DNA of 64,000 nucleotides from Burkholderiales bacterium (GTDB lineage: Bacteria; Pseudomonadota; Gammaproteobacteria; Burkholderiales; Casimicrobiaceae): the NCBI GenBank assembly GCA_905339295.1, contig CAJPFI010000005.1, positions 62,001 to 126,000 of the forward strand. The letters run 5' to 3'. A program made the position numbers and the translations under genes. Below are positions 19,575 to 27,278 of this stretch, piece after piece. Under the pieces are notes generated by a model, which was not told the DNA's origin, did no database searches, and was given only the letters and a program-made list of their open reading frames with translations. Within the stretch, counting starts at the first letter, position 1. Each line of letters opens with the position of its first letter.

Positions 19575-19709
19575 CGTTTACTCCTCCGTTCGGTGGACAT
19601 GCCTTGCACTGCGATGGCCCGTGGCCGGCCATGAAGACTGCGGATTGCGCCCGGTGCGGCGCTCGCCGCGCCGGCTATCGTAGGCGAGTTCGTCGAGGCG
19701 GGCCATGGG

Positions 19710-20468
19710 TCAGAAGGGCGTGATGCCCAGGCCGCCGTCGACGACGATCTGCTGCCCGTTGACGTAGGACGACGCGTCGCCCGCGAGGTACACCGCGAGC
19801 CCGGCGACGTCGCGCGGCGTGCCCCATCGTCGCGCCGGGACGCGCCGGGCGATGCGCTCGACCGTCTCGCGGTCCTCGCGCATCCTCGCGTTGAGCTCCG
19901 TCTCGATGTAGCCGGGCGCGATCGTGTTGCAGGTGACGCCGTGCTCGCCCAGCTCCGCGGCGAGCGTGCGCGCGAGGCTCGCGAGCGCCGCCTTCGACGC
20001 GGCGTAGGCGTGGATCGTGGCGCGTCCCATGATCGCGGTCAGCGATCCGGTGAACACGATGCGTCCGTGGCGCTGCGCGACCATGGGAACGGCTGCCTGC
20101 TGCGCGAGAACGAAGCAGGCATCGAGGTTGGCCGCCATCACGCGGCGCCAGTCGGCGCTCGTCGTCCCGGCGAGCGGCGCGCTGTGATGGATGCCGGCAT
20201 TGGCGATCAGGATGTCGAGCCGGCCGTGGCGGGCGGCGACCGCGTCGACGCCCGCGCGGGCCTGCGCCTCGTCGGTGACGTCGAACGCCGCGCTGTCCAC
20301 CGCGTGGCCGCGCGCCCGCATCTCCGCCTGCCTGGCCACCAGCGTCGCAGCGTCGCGGCCGTTCAGCACGACGGTCGCGCCCGCCTCGGCCAGGCCCCCG
20401 GCGATGCCGTATCCGATCCCGCGCGATGCGCCGGTGACGAGGGCCACGCGGCCGGCGAGCGAGAACAT
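19710..20468 (-). CDS. Short-chain dehydrogenase/reductase (gluconate 5-dehydrogenase-like)
   Basis: A 252-residue classical SDR. The NAD(P) motif is TGASRGIGYG (Gly-x3-Gly-x-Gly), NAG is in LDILIANAGIHH, the catalytic Ser is in IVFTGSLTAIMG, Tyr-x3-Lys is YAASK, and the C-terminal loop is NTIAPGYIETELN. It resembles SDRs annotated as gluconate 5-dehydrogenase or 3-oxoacyl-ACP reductase. ATG 20468 is used; a GTG at 20492 would add eight residues and overlap nothing. It follows aroE closely on the same strand, so it may oxidise a polyol or hydroxyaromatic in the same pathway. Confidence 0.85.
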   Translation of the reverse strand: MFSLAGRVALVTGASRGIGYGIAGGLAEAGATVVLNGRDAATLVARQAEMRARGHAVDSAAFDVTDEAQARAGVDAVAARHGRLDILIANAGIHHSAPLAGTTSADWRRVMAANLDACFVLAQQAAVPMVAQRHGRIVFTGSLTAIMGRATIHAYAASKAALASLARTLAAELGEHGVTCNTIAPGYIETELNARMREDRETVERIARRVPARRWGTPRDVAGLAVYLAGDASSYVNGQQIVVDGGLGITPF

Positions 20469-20493
20469 CGGCAAGGGGGCGGGCGTGCCCACG

Positions 20494-21336
20494 TCAGAAC
20501 GTCGCCTCGATCGCACGCTTCAGGCCCGGCGTGATCGACGGCATCACGCCGAACCACGCCTCGAATGCCGGACGCGCCTGGTTCAGCAGCATGCCGAGGC
20601 CGTTGAGGGTGCGGTTGCCGCGCAGGCGAGCGGCGGCGAGGAACGGCGTCTCGCGCGGCACGTAGATCAGGTCGCCGACGAGCGCCTCGCGCGGCAGCGC
20701 GTCCAGCGCGATGTCGAGCGGCGGCGTGCCGGTCATCCCCTGGTTGGTCGCGTTGACGAGCGTCGCGACGCCGCGGATCGCCTCGGCGCGCTCGTCCCAG
20801 CGGAACGCGGCCAGCGGCGGACCGAATTCGGCGGCGAGCCGCTCGGCCTTCGCGTGGGTGCGGTTGATCACGCGGATCTCGCGCGCGCCCTGCGCCGCGA
20901 GCGCCACGATCACGGCGCGCGCCGCGCCGCCGGCGCCGAGGATCGCGATCGGGCCGTCGTCCGGCCGCCAGTCGGGCTTCTCGTCGCGCAGGCTCTGCAC
21001 GAAGCCGTTGCCGTCGTTGTTGAGGCCGCGCAGGCTGCCGTCCTTCCCGACGACGATCGTGTTCACGGCGCCGATGCGCGCGGCCATCGGGTCGATGTGC
21101 TCGATGAGCGGCATCACCGCCTGCTTGTGCGGCGTCGTGACGTTGCAACCGCGGAAGCCGAGCGCGGCCAGTCCCTTCAGCGCCGCGGGCAGGCGCTCGG
21201 GCAGGACCGGCAGCAGGACGTAGCTTCCCGGCAGGTCGTGCTCGGCGAGCCAGTAGTTGTGCACGACGGGCGAGCGCGAATGTGCCACGGGCCAGCCGAC
21301 GATGCCCGCGAGGCCGAATTCCCTGTTTGCCGACAT
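20494..21336 (-). CDS. aroE: Shikimate/quinate dehydrogenase (AroE family)
   Basis: A 280-residue enzyme oxidising or reducing shikimate/3-dehydroshikimate (and possibly quinate) with NAD(P). The substrate loop VAHSRSP (17-23), catalytic Lys71 in NVTTPHK and Asp108 in NNDGNG are intact, and the nucleotide site is ILGAGGAARA (133-142). The usual NASPxGM is NATNQGM. The neighbours (DHS dehydratase-like barrel, HPPD-like protein, IclR regulator, and aroD on the divergent side) point to a catabolic quinate/shikimate dehydrogenase rather than the biosynthetic AroE. NADP versus NAD preference cannot be settled by eye. Confidence 0.85.
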   Translation of the reverse strand: MSANREFGLAGIVGWPVAHSRSPVVHNYWLAEHDLPGSYVLLPVLPERLPAALKGLAALGFRGCNVTTPHKQAVMPLIEHIDPMAARIGAVNTIVVGKDGSLRGLNNDGNGFVQSLRDEKPDWRPDDGPIAILGAGGAARAVIVALAAQGAREIRVINRTHAKAERLAAEFGPPLAAFRWDERAEAIRGVATLVNATNQGMTGTPPLDIALDALPREALVGDLIYVPRETPFLAAARLRGNRTLNGLGMLLNQARPAFEAWFGVMPSITPGLKRAIEATF

Positions 21337-21505
21337 GGGTGGTGATGCTCCCGGTCTGGTGTGCTCGTACTGACGGAAAGTCGGTTCGGCGCCGCGCGTC
21401 AGCGCGTCGCCCGCGCGGGCCGCGGCCGCATCGCCCGCCGTCCCGGCAGGTGGCGTCGATGCGGGCAGCGCATGCAGTTCCCGTGCGCGGGACGCCGGGG
21501 TTCCA

Positions 21506-22375
21506 TCATGGGCGGAGATTCGGCACCGGCAGCGCCCGGCGCAGCACGGTCTCCGCGAGCCACACGGCCGCTCGCCGCGCCCGCGCTGAGACCGCCTCGG
21601 GGGGCATCTGCAGATAGTCGTCGTTGTAGACGTCGAAGCTGTAGTTGCCGCAGTAGCCGATGGTGTCGAGCCGGGAGACGAACTGCGCCAGCGCGTCGCT
21701 GTGCGCCCCCTCGCCGGGAAAGACGCGGAAGTGCGTCGCGGTGGCGATCTGTTCCTCGGCGGAGCGGATCTCCTGCCACATGTAGTCGGAGATCTGCACG
21801 AGGAACGTCTGGTCCGGATCGAGTATGTCGAGATCCTCGAGCGGAACGCCCGAGGCCAGCACGTCGAACGCGTCGACGACGACGCCGAGGTTGGGCGCGT
21901 CGGCGCGCATCACGAGGTCCGCGCCCTGGCGGAAGTCGCGCGCCGTGCGGCTCCACGGCAGTCCCTTGTAGCCGATGCGGATGGCCAGCGGCACGGCCAT
22001 CACCGCGAGCTTCCCGAGGTCGCGCGCGATCACCGCGGGGTCGGCGCTCGCGTGCTTCGAGGCCGAGGCCTCGACCAGGAGCAGCCGGCCGCCCAGGTCC
22101 GCGCAGATCTCGAGCATCGTCCTCGCGACATCGACCTTGTAGTCGCGCAACTGGCCCTCGAGGCCCTCGAAGTCGCGCAGCGCCTCGAGGCCGGTGACCT
22201 CGAGCCCGCTCGCCCGCACCGCGCGCACGCCCGCCGCCGTGCCGCCCGGATGCGCGACGACGTCGGCCGCGGAGATCATGACCTGCGAGAAGCCCGCGTT
22301 CCGCACCGCGGCGAGCTTGGTCTCGAGCGACCCCACGAGCGACGCGGTGGCCATCCCGAAGTCGTGGAAGATCAT
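21506..22375 (-). CDS. 3-dehydroshikimate dehydratase-like TIM barrel (QuiC/AsbF type)
   Basis: A 289-residue sugar-phosphate-isomerase-like barrel that probably dehydrates 3-dehydroshikimate to protocatechuate. The metal ligands look like Glu in LLLVEASASK, Asp in VVVDAFDVLASG, and Glu/Asp in GEGAHSD and NYSFDVYNDDY. The last block, with its following QMPPEAVSARARRAAVWLAE, resembles the C-terminus of the barrel half of fused bacterial QuiC1. One oddity: where related barrels usually have D-S-F-H, this has DAFD, so one metal or substrate His is replaced. ATG 22375 overlaps the stop of the HPPD-like gene by four bases, tying the two products together. Function is inferred from family and context. 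Confidence 0.65.
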   Translation of the reverse strand: MIFHDFGMATASLVGSLETKLAAVRNAGFSQVMISAADVVAHPGGTAAGVRAVRASGLEVTGLEALRDFEGLEGQLRDYKVDVARTMLEICADLGGRLLLVEASASKHASADPAVIARDLGKLAVMAVPLAIRIGYKGLPWSRTARDFRQGADLVMRADAPNLGVVVDAFDVLASGVPLEDLDILDPDQTFLVQISDYMWQEIRSAEEQIATATHFRVFPGEGAHSDALAQFVSRLDTIGYCGNYSFDVYNDDYLQMPPEAVSARARRAAVWLAETVLRRALPVPNLRP

Positions 22376-23268
22376 GGCGCGGCGGTGCCCCGGGCTTCGC
22401 TCTTCACCAGCTCGAACATCACGCTGCCGAGCAGCGGCTTGGTGAGCGCGCCGCGCTCGCTCGAGTGAACGCGCTCGGTGGCGAGGAACTCGATGCCCCG
22501 CTTCCCGAGGCTCGCCACGGCGGCGGGCACGTCCGGCGCACCCAGGCCGATCCGCTGCAGGTGCTCCTCCATCGGCGCGAACCGCGCCGTCTCCTCGGGC
22601 TCGATGAGCTGCAGGTAGAACGTGCGGCACGGGCTCTCGAGCAGCAGGCCGCGCGGCATGATGCCGAAGCGCACCTGGTTGGGCAGCGGCGTGAATCCCA
22701 TGAGCTGCGAGTAGAACGCCGTCCAGTCGGCCGTGCGGTCGGGCCCGACGTACTGGACGATCCCGAAGAAATGCATGCCGGAGACGGCCGGCGGATGCGG
22801 GTCGACCGTGGGGATGGCCCGGAAGTCGATGTCGTAGATCGAGAACTCGTCGTAGCGGTCGACGAAATAGATGAGGCTCTCGCCGACGCCGTGGATCGCC
22901 GGGATGTTGATCTCCATCGCCTGCGCGCGCACGGGGATCTCCCAGGCGCCCAGCTCGAGCGCGCGGCGGAACGCGTACTGCGCGTCGCGCACGCGCACGG
23001 CGAACGCGCTGATCACCGGACGCTCGGTGGGCATCACCGTGCGGGGCACGTCGGCCGGCTGCGCATTGACGATGATGTTCATCGTCCCCTGCCGGTAGAG
23101 CCCGACTTCGCGGGAGCGATGGCGCGCGACGGGACGGAATCCGAACGTCTCCAGCAGGCCGCCCAGCGCCTGCGGCCGCGAGGTCGCGAACTCGATGAAC
23201 TCGATGCCGTCGAGTCCCAGCGGATTCTGTGGTTCGGGGATCGCCTCGCGATCGGTCGCGTGGGTCAT
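22372..23268 (-). CDS. HPPD-like (VOC) protein, companion of the dehydratase barrel
   Basis: A 298-residue protein clearly related to HPPD in its N-terminal half (NPLGLDGIEFIEFATSRPQA, GLYRQGTMNIIVNAQPAD, IPAIHGVGESLIYFVDRY). Its metal site has decayed: the first His remains (SGMHFFGIVQYVG) and a Glu remains near the end (VMFELVKSEARG), but the second His ligand is replaced by Arg (LQRIGLGAPDV), and the C-terminal gating helix is missing. HPPD activity is unlikely. In pseudomonads an HPPD-like domain is fused behind the 3-dehydroshikimate dehydratase barrel; here the two parts are separate genes in reverse order. ATG 23268 follows GAGGAA. Confidence 0.75.
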   Translation of the reverse strand: MTHATDREAIPEPQNPLGLDGIEFIEFATSRPQALGGLLETFGFRPVARHRSREVGLYRQGTMNIIVNAQPADVPRTVMPTERPVISAFAVRVRDAQYAFRRALELGAWEIPVRAQAMEINIPAIHGVGESLIYFVDRYDEFSIYDIDFRAIPTVDPHPPAVSGMHFFGIVQYVGPDRTADWTAFYSQLMGFTPLPNQVRFGIMPRGLLLESPCRTFYLQLIEPEETARFAPMEEHLQRIGLGAPDVPAAVASLGKRGIEFLATERVHSSERGALTKPLLGSVMFELVKSEARGTAAP

Positions 23269-23413
23269 CGCGGTTCCTCGTCGGTGCGGCCGCGATGCCG
23301 GCAAAGCGCTGCGGCGGCACGGCACGGGGCGCTGCCGGACCCTGCCGGCCGCAACCGATCGATGATAGCGCATCCGTTCGCGCGGAATCGGCCGCGCGCC
23401 GTCTCCCGGGACA

Positions 23414-24301
23414 TCAGGGGAGGAGCAGCGCGCCGAGCTCGAACGCGGCGTCCTGCATCGGAAGGAAGAAACGCTCGGCCATCTCGGCGTCGCTCATGAG
23501 CCGTCCCTGCGCGATCACGTTGATGCCCGCCACGTAGTGGCCGCCCGCGTCGCGCACCGGCACCGCGAGCGTGCACAGTCGGGTCTCCATCAGCTGGCTC
23601 GCGTACGCGTACCCCTTCTCGCGTGCGGCCTTCACGATCGCGCTCAGCCGTTCGGGAGTCACCGGCGTGTGCTCGGTGTAGGGGTGGAACCTGACGCGCG
23701 CCAGGTAGGCCTGGAACTCGTCGGGCGGAAGGTGCGCGAGCAGCACGTGGCCGATCGACGTGCAGTAGGCGGGCAGCCGACGGCCGACGTTCAGCGCCGG
23801 CGACATGATCCGGGACGTGGAGGACCGCGCGAGGTAGACGATCTGGTCGCCGTCGAGCATGGCGAGCGAGCAGGACTCGCGAAGCGACTCGCCGAGCCGG
23901 TCGAGGATCGGCTGCGCGAGCACGGCGACCGTCGACGACGACAGGTAGGCATGGCTGAAGGACAGCACGCGCGGGCGCAGGTAGAAGCGGCGCGCGTCGT
24001 CGATCGCGACGAAGCCGAGCTTCTCGAGCGTGTGCAGGCTGCGCCGCGCGGCGGCGCGCGGGATGCCCGTGAGGTGCGAGACCTGCGCGATCGACATCCG
24101 GCGGCGCTTGTCCGAGAGCGAGAGCAGCACCGCGAGACCCCGGGCGAGCGCGGTGACGAAGTCGCGATCCTCGCCCATCCGGTCGATCGTCTCCGCCGAC
24201 AACGCGTGATGGTTGGTGGCGGACGACTGCTCGGCCTGCGAGCCGGGTCGCGGGCGGCCCGTCGAAGGTTCCGTCGTCGCGTTCGCGTCGGGTGGGGTCA
24301 T
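23414..24301 (-). CDS. IclR-family transcriptional regulator (PcaR/PobR-like)
   Basis: A winged-HTH repressor/activator with a C-terminal GAF-like effector domain. The HTH is MSIAQVSHLTGIPRAAARRS (near residues 69-88), the wing follows with LEKLGFVAIDDARRFYLRPR, and the effector domain includes CSLAMLDGDQIVYLAR, RRLPAYCTSIGHVLLA and TLAVPVRDAGGHYVAGINV. IclR members of this type control protocatechuate, hydroxybenzoate and quinate genes. The first 41 residues are unusually long and polar; ATG 24178 would give 254 residues, closer to the family. It is the first gene of the minus-strand block and faces an inverted repeat at 24441-24474 that is a good candidate for its operator. Confidence 0.88.
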   Translation of the reverse strand: MTPPDANATTEPSTGRPRPGSQAEQSSATNHHALSAETIDRMGEDRDFVTALARGLAVLLSLSDKRRRMSIAQVSHLTGIPRAAARRSLHTLEKLGFVAIDDARRFYLRPRVLSFSHAYLSSSTVAVLAQPILDRLGESLRESCSLAMLDGDQIVYLARSSTSRIMSPALNVGRRLPAYCTSIGHVLLAHLPPDEFQAYLARVRFHPYTEHTPVTPERLSAIVKAAREKGYAYASQLMETRLCTLAVPVRDAGGHYVAGINVIAQGRLMSDAEMAERFFLPMQDAAFELGALLLP

Positions 24302-24440
24302 CGTGGTCGCTGGATGGCTGGAACCCTGCTGCCTCGCGGAATGGCCGATCGCCGTGGGCGCCGGCGCGGGCCGACCAGCGCACCGAAGGGTGCCACGTTA
24401 ATCCCTGCCGGCTGCCGCGGAAGGCCGCCCATGGACATTG

Positions 24441-24474
24441 TGGGCGCATACCGCACAGTTTGTCGATATGCGCC
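24441..24474. promoter_or_regulatory. Inverted repeat, candidate IclR operator
   Basis: GGGCGCATA (24441-24449) and TATGCGCCC (24466-24474) are a perfect 9-bp inverted repeat with a 16-bp spacer. The right arm directly abuts a TTGACC -35 box, where a bound regulator would block or assist RNA polymerase. It lies 140 bp upstream of the IclR gene and 389 bp upstream of the divergent operon. Binding by the IclR protein is inferred from position. Confidence 0.6.
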
Positions 24475-24504
24475 CTTGACCGGGATTCGACGGCGCTCCT
24501 ATCG
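24475..24504 (+). promoter_or_regulatory. Sigma-70-like promoter for the plus-strand catabolic operon
   Basis: TTGACC (24475-24480) and TATCGT (24499-24504) are spaced by 18 bp: five of six and four of six matches to the consensus boxes. Such a pair is uncommon in this GC-rich DNA. It overlaps the end of the inverted repeat above and points toward the acylating dehydrogenase gene. Confidence 0.45.
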
Positions 24505-24862
24505 TGCATGGTGATGACGCCCGGCTCGGATTCCCGGACCCACCGATGACCGAAGCCGGAGAGGAGCCGCAGTTGGCCGCCGGTCCGCAATTCGGCTCCG
24601 GCCGAGGACGTTGCGGCGAACGACGCGCCCGCCCGGCGTCCCATCCGTCCGCACGCATTCGTTCCGGCAACGGCACACGCCGCGTTCTCCTGGTTCCGAT
24701 GTCGGGCCGACGCGTTCGCCCGCTTGCGCCGTCCTGGACGGCCTGACCCTCCCGCGTTTCGCGGCCACGAACACCGACTCCGACCCCGACCCCGACCCCC
24801 CTATCCCGACCACCCTCCCGGCCGCGTTCCGGCGCCCGGGCTCTCGCCGAGGACGACGTCCC

Positions 24863-26317
24863 ATGGCCGCCACCGCCGAACCGAAGAAAGGCATCACCGA
24901 GGAACAGCAAGCCGAACTGGACGAGTGCTTCGCGCGTGCGAAAAAGGCGCTCGCGATCATCGAGACCTACGACCAGTCGCGCGTCGATCGTCTTTGCCAG
25001 GCGGTGGCGTGGGCGGTCGCGAACAAGCGGACGTTCACGCGGCTGGTCGACATGGGCATCAGCGAATCCGGGCTCGGCGATCCGGTGAGCCGCATGGGCA
25101 AGCGGATGAAGATCCGCGGCGTGCTTCGCGACGCGCTTCGGCAGAAGAGCGTCGGCGTGATCGAGGAGCTGCCGGAGAAGGGCATCGTCAAGTACGGCAA
25201 GCCCGCCGGGATCATCGCCTGCATCGTGCCGACCACCAACCCGGACCTCACGCCGGCCGGCAACGCGATCTACGCGATCAAGGCTCGCGACGTCGTCATC
25301 TACTCGCCGCATCCGCGCTCGAAGAAGACGTCGTTCGAGACCGTGCGCCTGATGCGCGAGGCGCTCGAGCGCGAGGGCGCGCCGGCCGACATCCTGCAAT
25401 GCCTGACCCGGGTCAACATCCCGATGTCGCAGGCGCTGATGGCGCGCGCGGACCTGATCATCGCGACCGGCGGGCAGCCCATGGTGCGTGCCGCGCACAG
25501 CTCCGGCACGCCGGCCTACGGCGTGGGCGCCGGCAACTCGACGATGATCGTCGACGAGACGGCGAACCTCGAGGAGGCGGCGCGCAACACGCGGCTGTCG
25601 AAGACCTCGGACTACGGCTCCGGCTGCTCGGCCGACGGCAACCTGATCATCGACGAGCGGATCTTCGAGCCGTTGCTCGCCCAGCTGCAGAAGGAAGGCG
25701 GCTACCTGGCGAGCGAGAAGGAGAAGGACGCGCTGCGCCGCGTGATGTGGGACGACGAAGGGCACCGCACGCCGGACACGGTGGCGATCGCCCCGCAGCA
25801 ACTCGCCAGGGCGGCCGGATTCACGATTCCCGCCGATCGCGCCTTCATCATCGTGCACGGCGACGGCATCGGCAGCGAGCACCTGTTCTCGGGCGAGAAG
25901 CTCACCACGCTGCTCGCGGTCTACAGGTACAGGGGCTTCGACCAGGCGCTCGAGATGATGCGCGGCGTCTACGAGGTCGGCGGCAAGGGTCATTCCTGCG
26001 GGATCTACTCGTTCGACCAGGACCACATCCACCGTCTCGCGCTCGCCGCGCCGGTGTCGAGGATCATGGTTCGCCAGCCCCAGTCGAAGGCCAACGCAGG
26101 CGCGTTCAACAACGGCATGCCGATGACCTCGAGCCTCGGCTGCGGCACCTGGGGCGGCAACATCGTCTCCGAGAACGTCCACCTCAAGCACTACCTGAAC
26201 ACGACGTGGGTGTCGGTGCCCATCAAGGAGGACAAGCCCTCCGACGAGGAGCTGTTCGGGGCTTTTTACGACCCGGCGCTCGAGGCCGACGCGCAAGTCG
26301 AGACGATCGCGACGTGA
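24863..26317 (+). CDS. Acylating (CoA-dependent) aldehyde dehydrogenase, sulfoacetaldehyde dehydrogenase-like
   Basis: A 484-residue member of the EutE/AdhE/SauS branch of the aldehyde dehydrogenase superfamily, which turns an aldehyde plus CoA and NAD into an acyl-CoA. The nucleotide loop CIVPTTNP (120-127), the branch-specific ATGGQPMVRAAHSSG plus YGVGAGN (201-225) and the catalytic Cys255 (KTSDYGSGCSADGN) are present. It is closest in style to proteins annotated as sulfoacetaldehyde dehydrogenase (SauS), but no sulfoacetate genes (sauT, sauU) or xsc partner follow, so that substrate is doubtful. It opens an operon with a citrate-synthase-like and a ThDP-dependent enzyme. ATG 24863 gives the normal length. 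Confidence 0.85.
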   Translation: MAATAEPKKGITEEQQAELDECFARAKKALAIIETYDQSRVDRLCQAVAWAVANKRTFTRLVDMGISESGLGDPVSRMGKRMKIRGVLRDALRQKSVGVIEELPEKGIVKYGKPAGIIACIVPTTNPDLTPAGNAIYAIKARDVVIYSPHPRSKKTSFETVRLMREALEREGAPADILQCLTRVNIPMSQALMARADLIIATGGQPMVRAAHSSGTPAYGVGAGNSTMIVDETANLEEAARNTRLSKTSDYGSGCSADGNLIIDERIFEPLLAQLQKEGGYLASEKEKDALRRVMWDDEGHRTPDTVAIAPQQLARAAGFTIPADRAFIIVHGDGIGSEHLFSGEKLTTLLAVYRYRGFDQALEMMRGVYEVGGKGHSCGIYSFDQDHIHRLALAAPVSRIMVRQPQSKANAGAFNNGMPMTSSLGCGTWGGNIVSENVHLKHYLNTTWVSVPIKEDKPSDEELFGAFYDPALEADAQVETIAT

Positions 26318-26367
26318 CCGGCGCCGCGAGCCTCGATCGGCCCACCATGCCCCCGACCCAGCGAACC

Positions 26368-27234
26368 ATGACGACCCGCACCGCCGAACAGACGCTCGCC
26401 GACGCCTCCGCGTGGTGGGACACGTCGATCATCGACATTCATCCCGGCAAGATCGCGATCCGCGGCTACCCGATCGAGCAGCTGATCGGCCGCGTGCGCT
26501 TTCCCGAGATGATCTGGCTGATGCTCCGCGGCGAGCTGCCGAGCCCGGAGCAGGCCGAGCTGCTCGAAGCCGCACTCGTGCCGGGCGTCGACCACGGCCC
26601 GCATGCGCCGTCGATCGCGATCTCGCGAATGGCGGTGACCTGCGGACTGCCCGTCAACGGCGCGATGGCCTCGGCGATCAACGTGCTCGACGACATCCAC
26701 GGCGGCGCCGGGCAGCAATGCATGGAGCGCTACCACGAGATCGACGTCCTGGCCGGCGCGGAGGGCGACCTCGTCGAGTCGGCGACGACCGTGCTCGAGC
26801 GGCATCGCGCCGCGGGCGAGAAGATCATGCCCGGCTTCGGCCACCGCTTCCATCCGGTGGATCCGCGCACCGCGCCGCTCTTCGAGCTGCTCGCGCGCGC
26901 AGAAGCGCGCGGCACGATCGGCGGCCGCTTCGCGCGGATCGGCCGGGCCGTCGAGGTCGCGCTGCAGAAGCCGAAGGGCAGGCTGATCCCGATGAACATC
27001 GACGGCATCACCGCCGTCATCTTCTGCGAGCTCGGCTTCGAGCCGGAGCTCGGGCGCGGGCTCTTCATCCTCTCCCGCTCGGTGGGGATCCTCGCCCACG
27101 CCTGGGAGCAGAAGCAGCGCGGCCGCCGGATCATGGGGCCGATGCCGCGCGAGATTCCCTTCAAGTACAGCGGCCCCGCGCGGCGTGACCTGCCCGCGGA
27201 GTTCGCGGCCCGCGGCACGCGCACCAGGACCTGA
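26368..27234 (+). CDS. Citrate synthase-fold protein (citryl-CoA lyase-like)
   Basis: A 288-residue short citrate-synthase-like enzyme, much shorter than the ~430-residue GltA. The core catalytic blocks are present: INVLDDIHGGAGQQCMERYH (CoA/substrate His region), MPGFGHRFHPVDPRTAPLFE (catalytic His) and IPMNIDGITAVIFCELGF (catalytic Asp). Homologues of this size are named citryl-CoA lyase and make or break a C-C bond between an acyl-CoA and an oxo acid. It starts 50 bases after the acylating dehydrogenase stop; ATG 26347 is an alternative start. The likely partner acyl-CoA is the product of that dehydrogenase, which is inference. Confidence 0.8.
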   Translation: MTTRTAEQTLADASAWWDTSIIDIHPGKIAIRGYPIEQLIGRVRFPEMIWLMLRGELPSPEQAELLEAALVPGVDHGPHAPSIAISRMAVTCGLPVNGAMASAINVLDDIHGGAGQQCMERYHEIDVLAGAEGDLVESATTVLERHRAAGEKIMPGFGHRFHPVDPRTAPLFELLARAEARGTIGGRFARIGRAVEVALQKPKGRLIPMNIDGITAVIFCELGFEPELGRGLFILSRSVGILAHAWEQKQRGRRIMGPMPREIPFKYSGPARRDLPAEFAARGTRTRT

Positions 27235-27278
27235 ATCCCCGACGCACGCATCGCGCCTTCGCATCCAAGGACCCCACG

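Larger units (their letters stand above)
24302..24862. other. Divergent regulatory region between the IclR gene and the acylating dehydrogenase operon
   Basis: No protein is supported in this 561-bp stretch. It carries the inverted repeat at 24441-24474 and a promoter-like pair at 24475-24504, both annotated separately. Near 24777-24797 there is a small tandem of CCGACC hexamers. The remaining 360 bp upstream of the plus-strand operon would be a long untranslated leader if the promoter at 24475 is real. No riboswitch-like structure was recognised. Confidence 0.6.

Noticed and set aside
22372-23268. Second functional hppD
   Set aside because: One iron ligand His is Arg and the C-terminal gating helix is missing.
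24398-26296. 632-codon minus-strand frame opposite the acylating dehydrogenase
   Set aside because: Antisense to a gene with intact motifs; the translation is low-complexity and Arg/Val/Asp-rich.
24863-26317. Sulfoacetaldehyde dehydrogenase (sauS) by name
   Set aside because: Family match is good, but no sauT/sauU/xsc partners are present, so only the family is claimed.
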